Below are positions 5,060-8,673 of a DNA stretch of 8,673 nt, in pieces. This DNA is from CAZGSN01 sp964371655. GTDB taxonomy: Bacteria; Desulfobacterota; Binatia; HRBIN30. Both the position numbers and the translations under genes were made by a program. The DNA lies in NCBI GenBank assembly GCA_964371655.1, contig CAYJOD010000147.1, positions 1 through 8,673 on the forward strand, read 5' to 3'. Position 1 is the first letter of the stretch; each line of letters starts with the position of its first letter. The notes under the pieces were generated by a model, which was not told where the DNA came from, ran no database searches, and was given only the letters and a program-made list of their open reading frames with translations.

Positions 5060-8000
5060 TTACGCCAGAGCCCGCGAAATGCGAGCGACGTGGCCTTTCG
5101 CCCCGATTGCCGAATAGCAGCGCAGAGCCTGACGGAGGCTGTCTTCCCAGCCTTCCTGATCGTTACAGGCACGAGCCAAGGCGGCGCGCCTTTCCCATAC
5201 CAGCGGCAGGCGCGAGCCGGCACCGGTTTCCGTTGCGATGCGATGCGCCGTATCGATCAGCGCTTGAATTTCGTCGCGTGCTTTCTCGCCGTGGATCCGC
5301 AGCAACGCGTCCACCTGCGCCAGCAACGCGTCGCACTCGAAGATCAGCGAACCACGCGCGCGCGCGACAGCCACCGCTTCTTCGGCGGTGCGCAAGGCGT
5401 TCTCCATCTCACCCTTACCGAGATAGGCCTCGGACAGGTTGGCGATCGATACCGCTTCGACGAGCAGCCCCGTGCGCCGTTCGCGCGTGATCGTCAGCTC
5501 GGCCTTGAGCACCGACACCGCCTCGTCCCACTCCTCGCGCATGCGGTGCGCGCTGCCGAGGATTCCGTTCGCGTAGCCGAGCATGAAGGGGCTGCCGAGG
5601 CGCGTGGCCACCTGCATGGTCTGGCGCGCGAAACTGAGCACGGCGTCGGCGTCGCCGTCGTAGAACGCGACGATGGCGAGGAAGCCGAGGGTGAGGCATT
5701 CCAGGTCCGCCTCGTCGTGGCGTCGCGCCAGCTTGAGGGCCCGGGCCATGTCGGTTCGTGCCGCATCGAGATTCCCGAGCGTTGCCAGTGTCGTGCCGCG
5801 GTAGAGCGTCAGGAAAATCAGCGGGCTGAAACCGACGATGTCGGCGCCGAACGACACGTCGCCTTCCGCCAACGCGATCCCTTGCTCGATCAGCTCCATC
5901 GCATCGCTCAACTGGCCACGGTGCAGCAGCCACACCGCGACCGTCACCCGCAGGCCGAGCTGGATTTCGTGGTCGTCGATTTGAGCAGCGTAGCGCTCGG
6001 CCTCCATGATGTGTTCTACCGCCGTGTCGACAAGGCCAGACATGCCGCAGCACATTCCGTAGGCGTTGTGTAGCTGCGCCAGCGCGCGCCGATCCTGGCG
6101 TGCCTCTCCCAGAGCGCGTGCGCTGTCGAATACCTCGCGCGCGTCGGTCTCGCCGATGCCCATGCGAACTCCCAGCTTGATGAGCTCGGTGCTCGCGTCG
6201 ATGACGAGCTCATCGCGCTCCGCCGACCCCGGTAGCGCCAGAGTGAGCTCACGGACCTTGCGCCAATGGCGCTGCGCTTCGGAAGGGTCGCTGCGCGTCA
6301 GCCACTCCGCCGCCTTGCGGCTCCAGCGCGCGGCTTCGAGTAGCTCGTCCGCCCCCTCCCAATGATGCGCGATCACGGCGGCACGCACGTTCACTTCTTG
6401 CGGGTTGGCGGCGATCAGGGCCCGGGCAATGGCTCCGTGCACGCGCACGCGGCGATCGCGGAGCTGGGCGTGGTAGGCGACGTGATGCGTCAGCGGATGG
6501 CGGAAGGCGTACTCGGCCTCCGGGTAGAGCGACTTCTCCCACAGAAACTCGGAGGCAACGAGCTCGCCGAGGGCCATCGTCAGATCGGCTTCGAAACCGT
6601 CGTTGCTCGCGACATGGCGAAGGATGGGTTCCGAGAATTCCTTGCCGATGACGGCGGCGGTCTGGAGCACATGCTTCTGTGCCGCGGACAAGCGGTCAAT
6701 ACGCGCCGCGAGCACGGCGCGCACCGATGCCGGAATTTGAATCTCCCGCAGCGCCCGCGTCAGGCGCCCCTTCGGCCGCGTTCCCGTCGCGGCATCGTTG
6801 ACCAGGATCCCTTGGCTGTACAGCGAGCGGATGACTTCCTCGATGAAGAACGGATTGCCGCCGGTACGCTCGTGGACGAGACCGCGCAGATCGTCGAGGG
6901 AAGGGTCGCCGCCGATCAGATCGTCGACAAGCTGGCGCACCGCCGGTGTGCGCAGGGGATCGAGATGAATCACGCGCAGAAAGGCGTCCTCGGCCGTGGC
7001 CGGCGCTTCCAAGGCGACCTGCGTCCAGGCGGCGCGATACTCAGGCCGATAGTTCAAAACCAGCAGCGTGCGGGTTTCGGAGAGCACCTCGATGAGGCTT
7101 TGCAGCAGCGCTTCGCTGGCGCTGTCGGCCCATTGCAGATCCTCGAATACCAGGACCCCGGGTGCGGTCTGACCGCGGGCGCGCATGAGCCTCTTGATCG
7201 CGCCGACGAACTTGCGTTGGCGTCGGTCGGGGTCCATGCGCGGCAGCGGCCGGGTCGGATCGGGTGCGCCGAAGAAGTCGAACCACAGCGGCAGGGTGTC
7301 GCGCAGCTCGGTATCGAGTAGCGTGAGGGCGCCGGCGATCTTTTGGCGTACGATCTCCGGGCGATCCCGGTTGCGGATACCGAACACTTGCCGGAAGTGC
7401 TCGACCAGGGGCAGAAGCGGAATAGTTCTTCCGTGCGCGACGCACACCGCTTCATTCACCTCGATACCGCGCACGCGACAGCTCTGGGCGAACTCGAAGC
7501 ATAGGCGGCTCTTGCCGGTTCCGGCATCGGCGACGATAGCAACGACGCGACCGCCGCTGCGCAGGGTGTGCTCGAGCGCGCCCTCGAGAACCTGCATCTC
7601 GTCGTCGCGGCCGACGAAGCGGGTCAGCCCGCGCGAGCGCGAGACGTCGAAGCGCGTGCGCAAGTCGCCGACATCTTCGAGCTCGTACAGCTGTAGCGCC
7701 GCGCTCACGCCCTTGACGTTGGCTGCGCCAAGATCGTGCAGGCGGAAATAGCCGCGGATCAGCTGCGCGGTGTTCTCGGTCAGCAACGGCTTGCCGGGCT
7801 CGGCGAGTTGCTCCATGCGCGCCGCCAACCCGACGGTGTGCCCTTGGGCGGTGTAGTCCATGCGCAGATCATCGCCGATCTTGCCGACCACAACCTCCCC
7901 GGAGTTGATGCCGATGCGTACCAGAAAGCTCACGCCCTGGCTGCGCCGGAGCTCGTCGGCGTAGCGCCGCAGCTCCTCGCGCAGGTGCAGCGCCGCGTAA

Positions 8001-8515
8001 CAAGCCCGTTGGGCGTGATCCTCGTGCGCGATCGGCGCTCCGAACAACGCCATAATCCCGTCGCCGGTGTACTGGTTTACCGTCCCCTCGAAGCGATGCA
8101 CGCCGGCGCTGAGGATGGTGAAGAAGCGATCGAGGATACGATGCCACTCCTCCGCATCGACCTGCTCGGACAAGCGCATCGAACCCTTGACGTCGGCGAA
8201 CAATACGGTGACCTGCTTGCGCTCGCCTTCAAGCGCGGACTTCGACTGCAGGATTTTGTCGGCGAGGTGCTTGGGGGTGTAGTTTGCGGGTGAGCCGGTG
8301 CGTGGGTTTGCCAGTGTGCCGGTGCTGGGGCGCTGGCTTTCGACTTTCAACTCTCGACTGGGAGCGACCAGCGCCGTGCCGCATTGGCGACAGAAGTTCG
8401 CGCTGGCGCGATTGGACGCACCGCAACTCGGACAGGCCCGATCGAGCGGCGTGCCGCAAGCTTCGCAGAAGCGCGAGTCCTCGGGATTGTTGGCCTGACA
8501 CTTGGTGCAACGCAT
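5060..8515 (-). CDS. Double zinc ribbon - class III nucleotidyl cyclase - AAA/STAND ATPase - TPR signalling protein
   Basis: This 1151-residue protein is probably a cytoplasmic sensor/cyclase; no membrane segment is seen. Domains in order are as follows. Two CxxC-CxxC zinc ribbons have Cys3/6/17/20 and Cys28/31/42/45. A low-complexity linker spans about 50-85. A class III cyclase catalytic domain spans about 97-280, with metal aspartates Asp108 (LFADVKGS) and Asp152 (YTGDGIMALFG), INSGEVVVGKIG, and Arg233 in GLAAR. A STAND/AAA-type ATPase starts near 300 (FVGRDDEM), with Walker A ADAGTGKS (329-336), Walker B VLVFEDLQWAD (454-464) and GGNPFFIEE (552-560). From about 790 there are degenerate TPR-type helical repeats to the end. 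Oddities are Gly229 where an Asn stabilises the transition state, Gln148 and Thr at the base-recognition sites instead of Lys/Asp, and Ala in place of the first Walker A Gly. I start at ATG 8515 because the zinc ribbon begins there; an in-frame TTG at 8524 is possible. No strong ribosome site is seen. The gene stands alone; its trigger and partners are unknown. Confidence 0.93.
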   Translation of the reverse strand: MRCTKCQANNPEDSRFCEACGTPLDRACPSCGASNRASANFCRQCGTALVAPSRELKVESQRPSTGTLANPRTGSPANYTPKHLADKILQSKSALEGERKQVTVLFADVKGSMRLSEQVDAEEWHRILDRFFTILSAGVHRFEGTVNQYTGDGIMALFGAPIAHEDHAQRACYAALHLREELRRYADELRRSQGVSFLVRIGINSGEVVVGKIGDDLRMDYTAQGHTVGLAARMEQLAEPGKPLLTENTAQLIRGYFRLHDLGAANVKGVSAALQLYELEDVGDLRTRFDVSRSRGLTRFVGRDDEMQVLEGALEHTLRSGGRVVAIVADAGTGKSRLCFEFAQSCRVRGIEVNEAVCVAHGRTIPLLPLVEHFRQVFGIRNRDRPEIVRQKIAGALTLLDTELRDTLPLWFDFFGAPDPTRPLPRMDPDRRQRKFVGAIKRLMRARGQTAPGVLVFEDLQWADSASEALLQSLIEVLSETRTLLVLNYRPEYRAAWTQVALEAPATAEDAFLRVIHLDPLRTPAVRQLVDDLIGGDPSLDDLRGLVHERTGGNPFFIEEVIRSLYSQGILVNDAATGTRPKGRLTRALREIQIPASVRAVLAARIDRLSAAQKHVLQTAAVIGKEFSEPILRHVASNDGFEADLTMALGELVASEFLWEKSLYPEAEYAFRHPLTHHVAYHAQLRDRRVRVHGAIARALIAANPQEVNVRAAVIAHHWEGADELLEAARWSRKAAEWLTRSDPSEAQRHWRKVRELTLALPGSAERDELVIDASTELIKLGVRMGIGETDAREVFDSARALGEARQDRRALAQLHNAYGMCCGMSGLVDTAVEHIMEAERYAAQIDDHEIQLGLRVTVAVWLLHRGQLSDAMELIEQGIALAEGDVSFGADIVGFSPLIFLTLYRGTTLATLGNLDAARTDMARALKLARRHDEADLECLTLGFLAIVAFYDGDADAVLSFARQTMQVATRLGSPFMLGYANGILGSAHRMREEWDEAVSVLKAELTITRERRTGLLVEAVSIANLSEAYLGKGEMENALRTAEEAVAVARARGSLIFECDALLAQVDALLRIHGEKARDEIQALIDTAHRIATETGAGSRLPLVWERRAALARACNDQEGWEDSLRQALRCYSAIGAKGHVARISRALA
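8276..8323 (-). repeat. Imperfect 24-bp tandem duplication in the cyclase linker
   Basis: On the coding strand two adjacent 24-bp units begin CACCGGC and share GCAAAC. They encode TGTLANPR and TGSPANYT, in phase with the reading frame. The first 19 bases of each unit match at 16 positions. The unit resembles short repeats found between genes rather than protein-coding DNA, and it lies exactly in the flexible hinge between the zinc ribbons and the cyclase domain. Confidence 0.55.
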
Positions 8516-8600
8516 GGGCTTCAACAGGTGAAGATAGCACGGGGCGAACTCAAATCGCCGTGTAGAGGATTCTTTGCGGAGCCTCAGACACGGCCTGGGT

Positions 8601-8636
8601 CACGAGCCATGCGGGCGGGGGCCGCCCGCGCTCGTG
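8601..8636. repeat. Strong 15-bp hairpin upstream of the cyclase gene
   Basis: CACGAGC (8601-8607), a CAT bulge, GCGGGCGG (8611-8618), a GGG loop, CCGCCCGC (8622-8629) and GCTCGTG (8630-8636) pair perfectly as 7 plus 8 base pairs. It lies about 85 bp upstream of the cyclase start. It may be the end of a neighbouring transcript, a leader structure of the cyclase mRNA or a target for an inserted element. No U-tract follows on either strand. Confidence 0.6.
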
Positions 8637-8673
8637 CGCCTGCAAGCGCACATGGTCAGAGAGGTGCAAGTCC
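8634..8673 (+). ncRNA. Possible 5' end of a group II intron, cut by the window edge
   Basis: GTGCG at 8634 fits the GUGYG start of group II introns. The final bases GAGAGGTGCAAGTCC resemble the early domain I stem-loop often seen as GGGTGAAAGTCCC. It follows directly on a strong hairpin, the kind of site bacterial class C group II introns use. Against this, GTGCGC can pair with GCGCAC at 8646-8651, which would hide the expected start motif, and no reverse transcriptase or domain V is within view. Confidence 0.25.

Noticed and set aside
6362..7321. A 319-codon plus-strand frame, with neighbours at 5090-6073 and 7736-8293, inside the cyclase gene
   Set aside because: They are antisense to well-supported ATPase, cyclase and TPR sequence, lack ribosome sites and show no protein family motif.

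Overview
The window is high-GC bacterial DNA with dense coding, SD-led starts, overlapping stop/start codons and intergenic spaces full of dispersed palindromic repeats. The protein families (TetR regulator, acetoacetate-decarboxylase-like protein, acyl-CoA dehydrogenases, and a zinc-ribbon/nucleotidyl cyclase/ATPase/TPR giant) and the repeat-rich spacers suit a large-genome soil or metagenomic lineage, such as a deltaproteobacterium-like or Binatota/Myxococcota-like organism or another high-GC proteobacterium. No ribosomal or marker gene is present, so the taxonomy is only a guess.

Layout. Positions 1-189 are non-coding and hold one copy of a dispersed repeat. A TetR-family repressor gene runs leftward (849 to 190). 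Its start faces a 3-gene rightward operon across a 132-bp divergent control region. That region carries a perfect 9-bp-arm palindrome (865-889) overlapping promoter-like hexamers. The operon is an acetoacetate-decarboxylase-like enzyme (982-1770), a long acyl-CoA dehydrogenase (1780-3282) and a second, degenerate acyl-CoA dehydrogenase (3279-4370, ATGA overlap with the previous gene). A 689-bp convergent spacer (4371-5059) is a mosaic of repeats: an inverted-repeat element, the second copy of the left-edge repeat, and an inverted pair of CCCTCTCCCGC-type hairpins. The rest (8515 to 5060, leftward) is one 1151-residue signalling protein. The right edge holds a strong hairpin followed by sequence that resembles the start of a group II intron, cut off by the window end.

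How the genes may work together. The two dehydrogenase genes look like the two halves of one enzyme. The first keeps the catalytic glutamate and the cis FAD motif but has lost the motifs that hold FAD from the neighbouring subunit. The second keeps those trans motifs but has lost the catalytic glutamate and the cis motif. This predicts an alpha2beta2 heteromeric acyl-CoA dehydrogenase, as known for actinobacterial steroid side-chain FadE pairs. The linked decarboxylase-like protein keeps the Schiff-base lysine but has Phe in place of the neighbouring lysine that tunes it in true acetoacetate decarboxylase. Together they suggest an inducible catabolic or modifying module acting on an unidentified acyl-CoA, controlled by the adjacent TetR protein. 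The module is bracketed by two direct copies of a repeat with a 54-bp identical core. The cyclase gene is separate and convergent; nothing in the sequence ties it to the operon.
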